A DNA stretch of 28,175 bases. Origin: CAZSVI01 sp964610205. GTDB lineage: Bacteria; Bacillota; Clostridia; DSM-8532. The translations under genes were made by a program, and so were the position numbers. The stretch spans positions 1 to 28,175 of the forward strand of contig CAZSVI010000038.1 of assembly GCA_964610205.1 (NCBI GenBank), read 5' to 3'. The notes below the pieces were generated by a model, which was given only the letters and a program-made list of their open reading frames with translations, was not told the origin of the DNA and did not search any database. Below are positions 7,773 through 15,158 of this stretch, one piece after another (position 1 is the stretch's first letter; every line of letters begins with the position of its first letter).

Positions 7773-7808
7773 GTGGAGACAAATGGGGGAAAGTGGGGAA
7801 CGAGTGAG
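7773..7808 (+). promoter_or_regulatory. MraZ operator (direct repeats)
   Basis: Four six-base repeats are spaced every 10 bases: GTGGAG at 7773, ATGGGG at 7783, GTGGGG at 7793 and AGTGAG at 7803, each separated by four bases. This is the known layout of MraZ binding sites in front of mraZ, where the protein represses its own operon. The repeats lie just downstream of the -10 box, so bound MraZ would block initiation or early elongation. The fourth repeat is the weakest match. Confidence 0.8.
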
Positions 7809-7834
7809 TTAAGTGAAGCGGGGTGAAAAAGCAT

Positions 7835-8254
7835 TTGTTAATCGGTAATTTTACCAATACTTTGGATGAAAAAGGCAGAGTTATAATACCTGCTGCATTC
7901 CGTTATGATCTTAGCGAAAAGTTTTATCTCACTAAGGGCGTTGAGAAATGTCTTTATATATACCCCGAAAAGGAATGGCTTCAATTTGTAGAGTCATTAC
8001 AGGAGATGCCGGCATCAAAAAAAGAAAACCGAAAAGCATTGCGCTATTTTTCTTCAAACGCTGCTGAATGTGAAGTGGATAAACAGGGAAGAATATTAAT
8101 ACCTCAACGTTTGCGGGAACATGCATTATTGGGTAAGGAAGTTTTGTTTGTCGGGAATCTTAATAAGGTTGAAATCTGGAATCCTGAATATTTCGAAGAT
8201 ATTGAAGCTGAAGAAATAGGCGAAATACTTGAGGAATTAAATATAAAATGTTAG
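7835..8254 (+). CDS. mraZ: Transcriptional regulator MraZ
   Basis: This 139-residue protein is a double SpoVT/AbrB-like DNA-binding protein that forms a ring and represses the dcw cluster. Both halves are visible: LDEKGRVIIPAAFR near residue 11 and VDKQGRILIPQRLREHA near residue 85. The TTG at 7835 was chosen over GTG 7823 because GGGGTGA lies eight bases before it and the protein then begins (M)LIGNF, in register with most MraZ proteins. It is the first gene of the cluster and is followed at 15 bases by rsmH. Its likely operator lies immediately upstream at 7773-7808. Confidence 0.95.
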   Translation: MLIGNFTNTLDEKGRVIIPAAFRYDLSEKFYLTKGVEKCLYIYPEKEWLQFVESLQEMPASKKENRKALRYFSSNAAECEVDKQGRILIPQRLREHALLGKEVLFVGNLNKVEIWNPEYFEDIEAEEIGEILEELNIKC

Positions 8255-8269
8255 CCGGGGAAGTGCGGA

Positions 8270-9211
8270 ATGGATTTTTCACATCAGCCTGTTTTACTTG
8301 ATGAGTGTATAGATGGACTAAAGATAAAACCGGATGGCGTATATATTGATGGTACTCTTGGAGGAGCCGGACATTCAGAAGAAATATTAAGGCGTCTTGG
8401 GGCAAAAGGCTTGTTGATTGGGATTGATCAGGACATTGAAGCACTCAAGGCGGCTGAAAGAAAACTAAAAGACGTTAACACCAAAGGTAGCTTTGTGACG
8501 ATACACGCGAACTTTGAAAACATAAGAAAAATTTTGGAAGAACAAAAGATAAAATCCGTAAACGGGATACTTCTTGATCTTGGTGTTTCATCCCATCAGT
8601 TGGACACAGGTGAACGGGGCTTCAGTTATAGGGAGGATGCTCCGCTGGATATGCGTATGGATCAGACAAAAGTATTAAACGCAAAATATCTGGTGAATAA
8701 CTGGCCCAAAGAAGAAATCCACAGAATTATCCGGGAATACGGAGAGGAAAAATGGGCAGCAAGAATAGCGGAATTTATTTGTACGGCAAGAGAACAAGCA
8801 GAAATTGTAACGACAACCCAACTGGTTGACATTATTAAGGCAGCTGTTCCCACGGCAGCCAGACGAGAGGGGCCGCACCCGGCAAAACGAACTTTTCAGG
8901 CCATCCGGATAGCTGTAAACAGGGAACTTGAAGTGTTGCGTAATACATTACCAGAGGCACTGCAATGTCTCAGCACGGGAGGCAGATTATGTATCATTAC
9001 ATTTCACTCACTGGAGGACAGGATTGTTAAGCAGTTTATAAAGGATAAGTCCGGCCGGTGCAAATGCCCGCCTGATTTTCCGCAATGCGTATGCAAAGCT
9101 GTGAAGGAACTGAGAACTGTTACATCAAAGCACATAACACCGACACCCGAAGAATTGGCCGGAAACCATAGAGCACGTAGCGCAAAGCTGCGAGTAGCCG
9201 AAAAATTGTAA
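8270..9211 (+). CDS. rsmH: 16S rRNA (cytosine-1402-N4)-methyltransferase RsmH
   Basis: This 313-residue S-adenosylmethionine-dependent enzyme methylates N4 of C1402 in 16S rRNA, at the ribosomal P site. It shows the family start HQPVLLDECIDGL, the SAM-binding DGTLGGAGHSEEIL, GILLDLGVSSHQLD, RGFSYREDAPLDMRMD, KRTFQAIRIAVNREL and FHSLEDRIVK. The length is typical. The insertion containing CKCPPDFPQCVC near the C-terminus is normal for Firmicutes. The ATG at 8270 is preceded by GGGGAAGTGCGG. rsmH directly follows mraZ, as in most bacteria. After it the cluster is interrupted by a long non-coding stretch with a terminator. Confidence 0.97.
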   Translation: MDFSHQPVLLDECIDGLKIKPDGVYIDGTLGGAGHSEEILRRLGAKGLLIGIDQDIEALKAAERKLKDVNTKGSFVTIHANFENIRKILEEQKIKSVNGILLDLGVSSHQLDTGERGFSYREDAPLDMRMDQTKVLNAKYLVNNWPKEEIHRIIREYGEEKWAARIAEFICTAREQAEIVTTTQLVDIIKAAVPTAARREGPHPAKRTFQAIRIAVNRELEVLRNTLPEALQCLSTGGRLCIITFHSLEDRIVKQFIKDKSGRCKCPPDFPQCVCKAVKELRTVTSKHITPTPEELAGNHRARSAKLRVAEKL

Positions 9212-9214
9212 GAA

Positions 9215-9490
9215 CTGCAGCAAGCTTATACTATTTACGACATAATTTCTACAGCAGATAAAAATTTTAAAGCACAAAAGATAAAATTTTAAAAAGTACA
9301 AAAGACTTTAAACAAGAGGTAAACAGCAAAGAATTAACAGGATAAACATTTACTGAAGAAGAAACATCAAACACACTAAAGAAAAACCATAAAAATGCAA
9401 AAGACAAAACATTATGTTTACAAAAGAAAAAAGCTAAAGAAAACAAACAAAGGATAAAACAGTCGAATTAAAAAACAAAAGAGCTTTCAT
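9215..9490 (+). other. A-rich, gene-free stretch with repeated ACAAAAGA
   Basis: This stretch has no plausible gene on either strand. The plus strand is dominated by A, with few G and few stable stems. The octamer ACAAAAGA occurs exactly four times, at 9274, 9298, 9420 and 9475, with close variants such as ACAAAGGA at 9447. It separates rsmH from the structured region and terminator before ftsL. As RNA it would be an unstructured, purine-rich spacer. Its role is unknown. Confidence 0.5.
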
Positions 9491-9499
9491 TTGACATCT

Positions 9500-9545
9500 A
9501 AACCCGCGGCTTGGTTTCATCCAGCCCGGGGGTTTGTTGTTTTTG
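9500..9545 (+). terminator. Intrinsic terminator between rsmH and ftsL
   Basis: AAACCC at 9500-9505 pairs with GGGTTT at 9530-9535. CGG 9507-9509 pairs with CCG 9526-9528, and TTGG 9511-9514 pairs with CCAG 9521-9524, with single mismatches between the blocks and a six-base loop. The T-rich tail 9536-9545 follows. It would stop or attenuate transcription from the mraZ promoter before ftsL. Confidence 0.65.
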
Positions 9546-9709
9546 AAACATGTTTATTCGTGTGTTTTGTCACCCAAGGAATGAAACATCCGAACGAAGG
9601 TGCGTACCCACCGGAACGCGCCACATGGCTCGACCCAAGAAACCAGGTCCCGCGGATTTGGATGTATCACCCCTGAACAGTAACTATTCGTCAATGTGAG
9701 GTGAAAAGA
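9546..9709 (+). other. GC-rich structured region before ftsL
   Basis: This stretch is much richer in G and C than its flanks. It holds a seven-pair hairpin, GGTGCGT 9599-9605 with ACGCGCC 9616-9622, and a small GACC/GGTC hairpin around 9632-9649. CCGCGG occurs both here (9650-9655) and in the terminator stem (9504-9509), so alternative pairing is possible. A 31-codon reading frame from ATG 9581 exists, but its ribosome site is too close and its composition is unlike a protein. No known riboswitch class was recognised. Confidence 0.4.
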
Positions 9710-10195
9710 GTGAAAACCAAATACGATTATATCCATGGCTCGGCTGCTCCCAAACTTCCTGTTCAGCCTCAAAGAGTAGAACAGCAGAAGGAGAGAAAAA
9801 ATCCCCCTGTCAGGAAAAAGGTTATTGAACCTGAATTTCGTGCTATTCCTATAGGGAAGATGGTTTTCTGCATTTTAATCGGATTTGGAATTCTGTTTAC
9901 CATCATATTCAGATTCAGTACTATTACCGAAATGAACTGTAAATTAACTGCTTTGAATCAGGAATATGAAAGCTTAAAAGACAGTAACAGAAAACTTCAA
10001 GCCGATATAGGCGTCAGGATTAATCTTGAAAATGTTCGGAAAATTGCCGAAGAACAACTTGATATGAAAACGCCGGACAGCTATCAGAGGATACCTGTAA
10101 AGGTACCCCGGGTAAATTTCAGCAGGGTATCTCAGGAAAAACCCGAAGAAAAAAAGACAATAAAATCTATACTTATGGCATATTTTAACCAATAA
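9710..10195 (+). CDS. ftsL: Cell division protein FtsL
   Basis: This 161-residue bitopic membrane protein fits the FtsL/DivIC septum initiator family. A basic, proline-rich cytoplasmic tail of about 50 residues is followed by one membrane segment (MVFCILIGFGILFTIIF, about residues 53-70). A short coiled coil outside the cell follows, with LTALNQEYESLKDSNRKLQ, then VRKIAEEQLDMKTPD. FtsL partners DivIC and DivIB and helps activate the FtsW-PBP pair. GTG 9710 is preferred because GAGGTGA lies seven bases before it; GTG 9701 overlaps that site. The cytoplasmic tail and the C-terminal lysine-rich extension are longer than in Bacillus. The call rests on topology and position, since sequence conservation in the family is low. 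Confidence 0.85.
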   Translation: MKTKYDYIHGSAAPKLPVQPQRVEQQKERKNPPVRKKVIEPEFRAIPIGKMVFCILIGFGILFTIIFRFSTITEMNCKLTALNQEYESLKDSNRKLQADIGVRINLENVRKIAEEQLDMKTPDSYQRIPVKVPRVNFSRVSQEKPEEKKTIKSILMAYFNQ

Positions 10196-10329
10196 CCGGC
10201 AGCATGAATTTTTCCGGAGGCTGTGCATTTTCCGGGAATAACTCCGAATAAGGCATAATGCTGGTCTGAATTTATGAAATATACAGTCAAGATTTGGAGT
10301 GTGCTGAATATATATATATGGAGATTGAC

Positions 10330-10428
10330 ATGGGACAATGGGTTGAAGGCAGTGAAACGAATAGCTTCGTGAATGCGGCAATCTATAGTCCTTTTTTGCG
10401 ATATAAGGTGTTTTATTACCCACGGTAA
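10330..10428 (+). CDS. Possible 32-residue leader peptide before the PBP gene
   Basis: A short frame starts at ATG 10330, behind GGAG at 10320-10323 with six bases of spacing. It ends in TAA at 10426-10428, inside the ribosome site of the PBP gene, an arrangement that suits translational coupling. The peptide begins MGQWVEGSETNSF and ends KVFYYPR. No family is recognised and there is no membrane segment. The 245-bp gap otherwise contains a small ACGAA/TTCGT hairpin at 10357-10370 that lies inside this frame. It may be chance. Confidence 0.25.
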   Translation: MGQWVEGSETNSFVNAAIYSPFLRYKVFYYPR

Positions 10429-10440
10429 GGGGGAATGAAT

Positions 10441-12642
10441 TTGGCTGCCAATACTATAAAAATAAAGAAGAGATCACTTTTTTTATTGGTTCTGTACTCG
10501 GCTTCAGTCATTCTGCTTGTTATGAGAGTAGGTTATTATCAGATTGTTATGGGTGAGGAGTATTCAAGGAAGGCTTATATTAACCAGACATTAAACAGGA
10601 TAATCAATCCGAAAAGAGGTACAATCTATGACAGAAACGGTCAGTGGCTGGCCGTTAGTGCTTCGGTAGAGACGATTTCCGTAAATACCCAGGATTTTCA
10701 GGATAAAATGAAGGATACACCTGAAAAAATTGATATAATCGCTTCGGATCTGGCTGAAATATTGGACATGAGTCCGGATAATGTGAAGAAAAAGCTTATG
10801 GAAAACTCCAGTTGGGCATATATAAAGAGAAAGGTTGAAAAGGAAATCGGAACCAGGGTCCGTGAGTATCTTATTGAGGATAACATCAACAATATATATG
10901 TGGATGAAGATTCAAAACGTTACTTTCCAAACGGTTCTTTGGCTTCTCATGTACTTGGATTTACCGGTGTTGATGATCAGGGGCTTAATGGCATAGAAAA
11001 ATACTATGATACGGTATTAAGCGGTAAGCCGGGAATGGTAATGGGCGAAGTCGATGCGGGAGGAAGACAGGTAAAATATAGTCCGGAGAGGTATGTTGAG
11101 CCTGTTGACGGGTACGATATATATCTGACTATTGATGAAACTATTCAGCACTTTACCGAGAAAGCGCTGGAAAAAGCTATGCTGGATTATAATTTGAAAC
11201 GGGGAGCCGCAGCCATTGTAGTGAATCCTAAAACCGGTGAAATTTTAGCCATGGCTTCCAAACCGGATTATAATCCCAACGATCCCTTCGCGAAGCCCAG
11301 TTTTATTGAAAGTGAAGAATGGGTTGGACAATCCAGCAGTGAGGATGTGGAACTTTTATTTCAGACGGTTTTCCGCAACAAGGCTTTAATGGATACATAT
11401 GAACCTGGTTCTACATTTAAAGCCGTCACTGCGGCGGCAGCTCTGGAAGAGGGTGTCGTTACGCCCGAAACCGAATTTATCTGCAATACGGTGCATTTAT
11501 CAGGTTACAATATTGACTGCTGGAGAGCCGGGGGTCATGGAGCTGAGACTTTCCGCATGGGGGTTTACAACTCATGCAATCCGGTTTTTGTGAAGACAGG
11601 CCTGGCTTTGGGGATAACAAAGTTCTATCAGTATGTAAGGAATTTTGGTTTAATGGAGAAAACGGGAATTACTTTAAATGGCGAGCCTAATGATGATGAA
11701 TATCAATGGCATAAGAACCCAAAGGAAATCGATCTCGCCGTAAGTTCATTCGGCCAGCGTTTTACAATTTCTCCCCTGCAGTTGATTATGGCTTATTGTG
11801 CCGTCGCAAATGGCGGTAATCTGATGAAGCCTGTTATTGTAAAGCAAATCAGTGACAATCAGGGGAATATTATTGAAAAGAATGAACCTCAAATAGTCAG
11901 AAAAGTTATCTCACAGCAAACCTCCGATACACTTCGTGATATTCTTGAAGGGGTTGTTTCCGAAGGAACAGGAAAGAATGCTTACGTCAGTGGATATAGG
12001 ATTGCGGGAAAAACCGGAACATCGGAAACAAAAGAAACCGATACCGAAGGACGGTATATCGCTTCCTTTGCAGCGTTTGCCCCGGCAGATGACCCTGCAA
12101 TAGCCCTTCTGGTAATACTGGATCATCCCCAGGTATACCCCCATTCCGGTGGTATGCTGGCAGCACCGGTTGCGGGAAAACTTACCGAAGAAATACTGGA
12201 TTACCTGCGGGTTGAGCGTCAATACACCGAAATGGATAAGAAGCTTATGCTGAAGGAAATGTATGTCCCAGAGGTTCGGAACCTGACATTGGCGGATGCA
12301 AAGAATAAGCTTGCCAGCTATGAATTGAACTATATTGTCGAAGGTGACTATAAAGAGAATGATGCTATAATAATGGAGCAGACTCCAAAGCCGAACAGCA
12401 GTGTTCCCAGTGGTTCTACCGTCATTCTTTACACATATGAACCTGAAGAGGAATTAACGGTTATAATGCCTGATGTACTTAACAAAAATATCAGTGAAGC
12501 CGCTGATACACTTAAAAAAGCAGGACTTAACATAAAAGTCAAAGGAATAGGAGAGGCGAACCGTCAGGAATATGAGCCGGGTCAGGAACTGAAAAAGGGG
12601 CAGGTTATAACAATATGGTTCGAACATGTGGTAGCTGATTAG
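10441..12642 (+). CDS. spoVD: Class B penicillin-binding protein with PASTA domains (SpoVD/PBP2B-like)
   Basis: This 733-residue transpeptidase cross-links peptidoglycan at the septum or spore cortex. A basic start and one membrane segment (about residues 10-30) lead to a PBP dimer domain beginning near RGTIYDRNG. The transpeptidase domain has STFK (Ser324), SCN and KTGTSE intact. Two PASTA domains follow at about 609-665 and 677-733. Two C-terminal PASTA domains are shared by vegetative PBP2B-type proteins, while Bacillus SpoVD has one, so the vegetative or sporulation role is open. TTG 10441 is preferred because the AAGGGGG site is eight bases before it; ATG 10435 is almost on top of that site. 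The gene precedes murE, and FtsW/SpoVE downstream is the expected partner. Confidence 0.9.
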   Translation: MAANTIKIKKRSLFLLVLYSASVILLVMRVGYYQIVMGEEYSRKAYINQTLNRIINPKRGTIYDRNGQWLAVSASVETISVNTQDFQDKMKDTPEKIDIIASDLAEILDMSPDNVKKKLMENSSWAYIKRKVEKEIGTRVREYLIEDNINNIYVDEDSKRYFPNGSLASHVLGFTGVDDQGLNGIEKYYDTVLSGKPGMVMGEVDAGGRQVKYSPERYVEPVDGYDIYLTIDETIQHFTEKALEKAMLDYNLKRGAAAIVVNPKTGEILAMASKPDYNPNDPFAKPSFIESEEWVGQSSSEDVELLFQTVFRNKALMDTYEPGSTFKAVTAAAALEEGVVTPETEFICNTVHLSGYNIDCWRAGGHGAETFRMGVYNSCNPVFVKTGLALGITKFYQYVRNFGLMEKTGITLNGEPNDDEYQWHKNPKEIDLAVSSFGQRFTISPLQLIMAYCAVANGGNLMKPVIVKQISDNQGNIIEKNEPQIVRKVISQQTSDTLRDILEGVVSEGTGKNAYVSGYRIAGKTGTSETKETDTEGRYIASFAAFAPADDPAIALLVILDHPQVYPHSGGMLAAPVAGKLTEEILDYLRVERQYTEMDKKLMLKEMYVPEVRNLTLADAKNKLASYELNYIVEGDYKENDAIIMEQTPKPNSSVPSGSTVILYTYEPEEELTVIMPDVLNKNISEAADTLKKAGLNIKVKGIGEANRQEYEPGQELKKGQVITIWFEHVVAD

Positions 12643-12681
12643 AATAGTACATAGTATCCGGTATCTGGTATGGAGGTTTTT

Positions 12682-14136
12682 ATGGAGCTGAGAAAATTGT
12701 TAAATGGATTGGAAACTTTAAGTTTTCAAGGGACGATAAGCAGGGACATCAGCCGTGTGGTGTATGATTCCAGGAGGGCGGTCCCCGGTTCTATGTTTGT
12801 TTGCATAGATGGATTCAAAACGGACGGACATAAGTTCATTCAGTCCGCTCTGGATAATGGCGCTTCGACAATTCTTGTCGGAAAGGAAATTCCCGCAATG
12901 GAAGGAATTACTGTAGTCCGGGTTCAGGATACGCGATATGCTTTAGCGCATGTATCCGCTGCTTTTTTCGGGAACCCATCGGATATGTTTACTCTCTTGG
13001 GGATCACCGGAACAAAGGGAAAAACCACGACCACTTATATGATCAAGTCCATTTTACGGGAAGCGGACCAAATAGTTGGTATTATCGGTACGATTGCGAA
13101 CAGCATAGGATGTGAAAAAATACCGGCACAACGAACAACACCTGAATCGTATGATTTGCAGGAGATGTTTGATAAAATGAAGGATAAAGGCGCGGATACG
13201 GTTGTCATGGAGGTTTCATCCCAGGGTTTGAAACTTAATCGTGTTGCGGCTGCGCATTTTGCCATTGGGGCCTTTACAAACTTCTCCCAGGATCATATTG
13301 CTGAAAATGAACATTCTGATATGGAGGATTATTTTATATCAAAAATGAAGCTTTTCGCGATGGCTGAGCGTGGCCTTGTTAATGCGGATTCACCATATGC
13401 AGGCCGAATTTTGCAGGAAAGCAAATGCCCCTGTATGACATTCGGTATAAAGAATCCCGCAGACATAAGAGCTGAAAATATAGTAACCCATGCGGATAAA
13501 GTGGAATTTGATGTCCATGCTCCCTGGTTTTCCTTTCATGCGGAAGTGTCGGTACCGGGATACTTCAGTGTTTATAATGCACTGACTGCCATAGGTCTTG
13601 CGGGAATGATGGGAATTGATTCAAAGAATATCATTAAGGGACTGAAGGATATTCATATTCCTGGTCGTGCCGAGGTTGTTCCTACGCCTGGCAGGCCATA
13701 TACAGTAATGATTGACTACGCCCATACACCGGACAGCCTCGATAATATCCTGAGAACGGTCAAGGGTTTTGTATCAAACCGCTTAATCAGTGTTTTCGGA
13801 TGCGGCGGCGACCGTGACAGAAGCAAGAGGCCGCAGATGGGTAAAATATCGGGAGAAATTGCAGATCTTACCATTATTACCTCCGACAATCCAAGGACTG
13901 AAGATCCGGCAGCGATTATCCGGGATATTGAGGAGGGTATAAAATCAACAGGAGGACAATATATTATTATCCAGGACAGAACCGAAGCAATCCGCTATTC
14001 GATGAAACATGCTCAAAATGGAGATATAATCGTTTTGGCCGGAAAGGGTCATGAAACCTATCAGATATTCAAGGACAGAACCATTCATTACGATGAACGG
14101 GAAGTGGTGAAAGGAATTCTTGAAGAACTGGAGTGA
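12682..14136 (+). CDS. murE: UDP-N-acetylmuramoyl-L-alanyl-D-glutamate--2,6-diaminopimelate ligase MurE
   Basis: This 484-residue ATP-dependent ligase adds the third amino acid to the peptidoglycan precursor. The ATP loop GITGTKGKTTT, TTPESYDLQ and MEVSSQGLKLNRV are present. The lysine expected to be carbamylated is kept in YFISKMKLF. MIDYAHTPDSL, GCGGDRDRSKRPQMG, GKGHE and the selectivity motif DNPRTEDP are also seen. DNPR indicates meso-diaminopimelate as substrate. The usual His of SSHAL is Gln, a variant found in other Firmicutes. ATG 12682 is chosen because GGAGG at 12672-12676 is its ribosome site; the in-frame ATG 12670 overlaps that site and has none of its own. The enzyme looks fully functional, unlike the following MurF. 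Confidence 0.94.
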   Translation: MELRKLLNGLETLSFQGTISRDISRVVYDSRRAVPGSMFVCIDGFKTDGHKFIQSALDNGASTILVGKEIPAMEGITVVRVQDTRYALAHVSAAFFGNPSDMFTLLGITGTKGKTTTTYMIKSILREADQIVGIIGTIANSIGCEKIPAQRTTPESYDLQEMFDKMKDKGADTVVMEVSSQGLKLNRVAAAHFAIGAFTNFSQDHIAENEHSDMEDYFISKMKLFAMAERGLVNADSPYAGRILQESKCPCMTFGIKNPADIRAENIVTHADKVEFDVHAPWFSFHAEVSVPGYFSVYNALTAIGLAGMMGIDSKNIIKGLKDIHIPGRAEVVPTPGRPYTVMIDYAHTPDSLDNILRTVKGFVSNRLISVFGCGGDRDRSKRPQMGKISGEIADLTIITSDNPRTEDPAAIIRDIEEGIKSTGGQYIIIQDRTEAIRYSMKHAQNGDIIVLAGKGHETYQIFKDRTIHYDEREVVKGILEELE

Positions 14137-14140
14137 GAAA

Positions 14141-15136
14141 ATGGAAAATTTACGTGCGGATAAAATATCTGAATGGATACACGGAACACTCACAGGCAAT
14201 AAAAATGCTGTTGTAAATAAAGTAAGTACGAATATAAGGTCTCTTGAACAGGGAAGTATGTTTTTTGCTATTCGCACTAAAGAATACGATGGGCATCAGC
14301 ATTTAAATACAGCAATTGAGAACGGCGCCGCAATTGTTGTTTCAGAAACCGGGTTCCCGGTTCGGTACGGATGTGCTGTAATTTTGGTGGAGGATACTGT
14401 TAAAGCTCTGGGTGATTTGGCACGGCGCTATATGGAAACCTTCAGCATCCCTGTCATATGCATTACCGGAAGTGCGGGTAAAGCAACAACCGGGGAAATG
14501 ATAGCACAGGTATTGTCCACGCAGTATAATGTTCATAAAACGATGGGAATTCCTAATAACGATATTGAGCTGTCAATATCCGTACTGGGGCTTACACGGG
14601 CACATACGGCAGCTGTGTTTGAATTGGGAATCAATGATGTGGATGGAATAAAGCATAAATCCATAATTATTCAACCTAATATGGCTGTTATTACAAATAT
14701 TGGCGTTTCTCATATTGATAAGCCGGGCTCCCGGCAGAACATTCTTCGCGCGAACCTGGATATTATTCAGGGAATGAAAGAGAATGGCAGATTGATTTTA
14801 AATGGGGATGATGAATTATTATCAGGATTGAACGGTTTGCTCCCAATTCCGGTTACCTTTTACGGGATTAATGAAGCAATACCTCTGCATGCATTTGGTA
14901 TAGAGTCCCTGGGCGAAGAAGGAGTAAGGTTTACCGTTAATATTCTAAATGAAGATGTGGAAATTACCCTTTCGGTTCCGGGATTACATGAGGTTTCGGA
15001 CGCATTGGCGGCGATTGCCTGTGGAATTGAACTTGGCATAACGAATGAAAATATTAAAAAAGGGTTGGCGTTTAATTTCCAGGAGAAGATGCGGATGAGT
15101 ATTATACAATACAATAAAGTTAAAATTAAAATATGA
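14141..15136 (+). CDS. murF: Truncated, probably inactive MurF homologue
   Basis: MurF joins D-Ala-D-Ala to the UDP-MurNAc-tripeptide and usually has about 450 residues. This protein has 331. The N-terminal substrate domain and central ATPase domain are recognisable, with VFELGIND, MAVITNIGVSHI and LNGDDELL. It stops at NKVKIKI, exactly before the region where the family has DDSYNANP and the whole C-terminal domain. Only 22 bases separate its stop from mraY, so the domain is not hidden in another frame. Two active-site positions are also changed. The ATP loop reads GSAGKATT, with Ala115 in place of the Mg-binding Thr. Asn205 stands where the carbamylated Lys is expected (ILRANLDII). The frame is otherwise well kept. 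ATG 14141 lies four bases after the murE stop, with GGAG upstream. It may be a pseudoenzyme or a decaying gene. Confidence 0.85.
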   Translation: MENLRADKISEWIHGTLTGNKNAVVNKVSTNIRSLEQGSMFFAIRTKEYDGHQHLNTAIENGAAIVVSETGFPVRYGCAVILVEDTVKALGDLARRYMETFSIPVICITGSAGKATTGEMIAQVLSTQYNVHKTMGIPNNDIELSISVLGLTRAHTAAVFELGINDVDGIKHKSIIIQPNMAVITNIGVSHIDKPGSRQNILRANLDIIQGMKENGRLILNGDDELLSGLNGLLPIPVTFYGINEAIPLHAFGIESLGEEGVRFTVNILNEDVEITLSVPGLHEVSDALAAIACGIELGITNENIKKGLAFNFQEKMRMSIIQYNKVKIKI

Positions 15137-15158
15137 TTTGAAAAACTGGAGGAATAAT

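Noticed and set aside
9641..9660. Partial likeness to a T-box (GGTCCCGCGG)
   Set aside because: Only the last part of the T-box consensus fits, with a mismatch. No specifier stem was recognised, no terminator follows, and ftsL is not an amino acid gene.
9491..9676. 61-codon open frame in the rsmH-ftsL gap
   Set aside because: It runs through the terminator hairpin, has no ribosome site at its start and has an unlikely composition rich in Trp, Pro and Cys.
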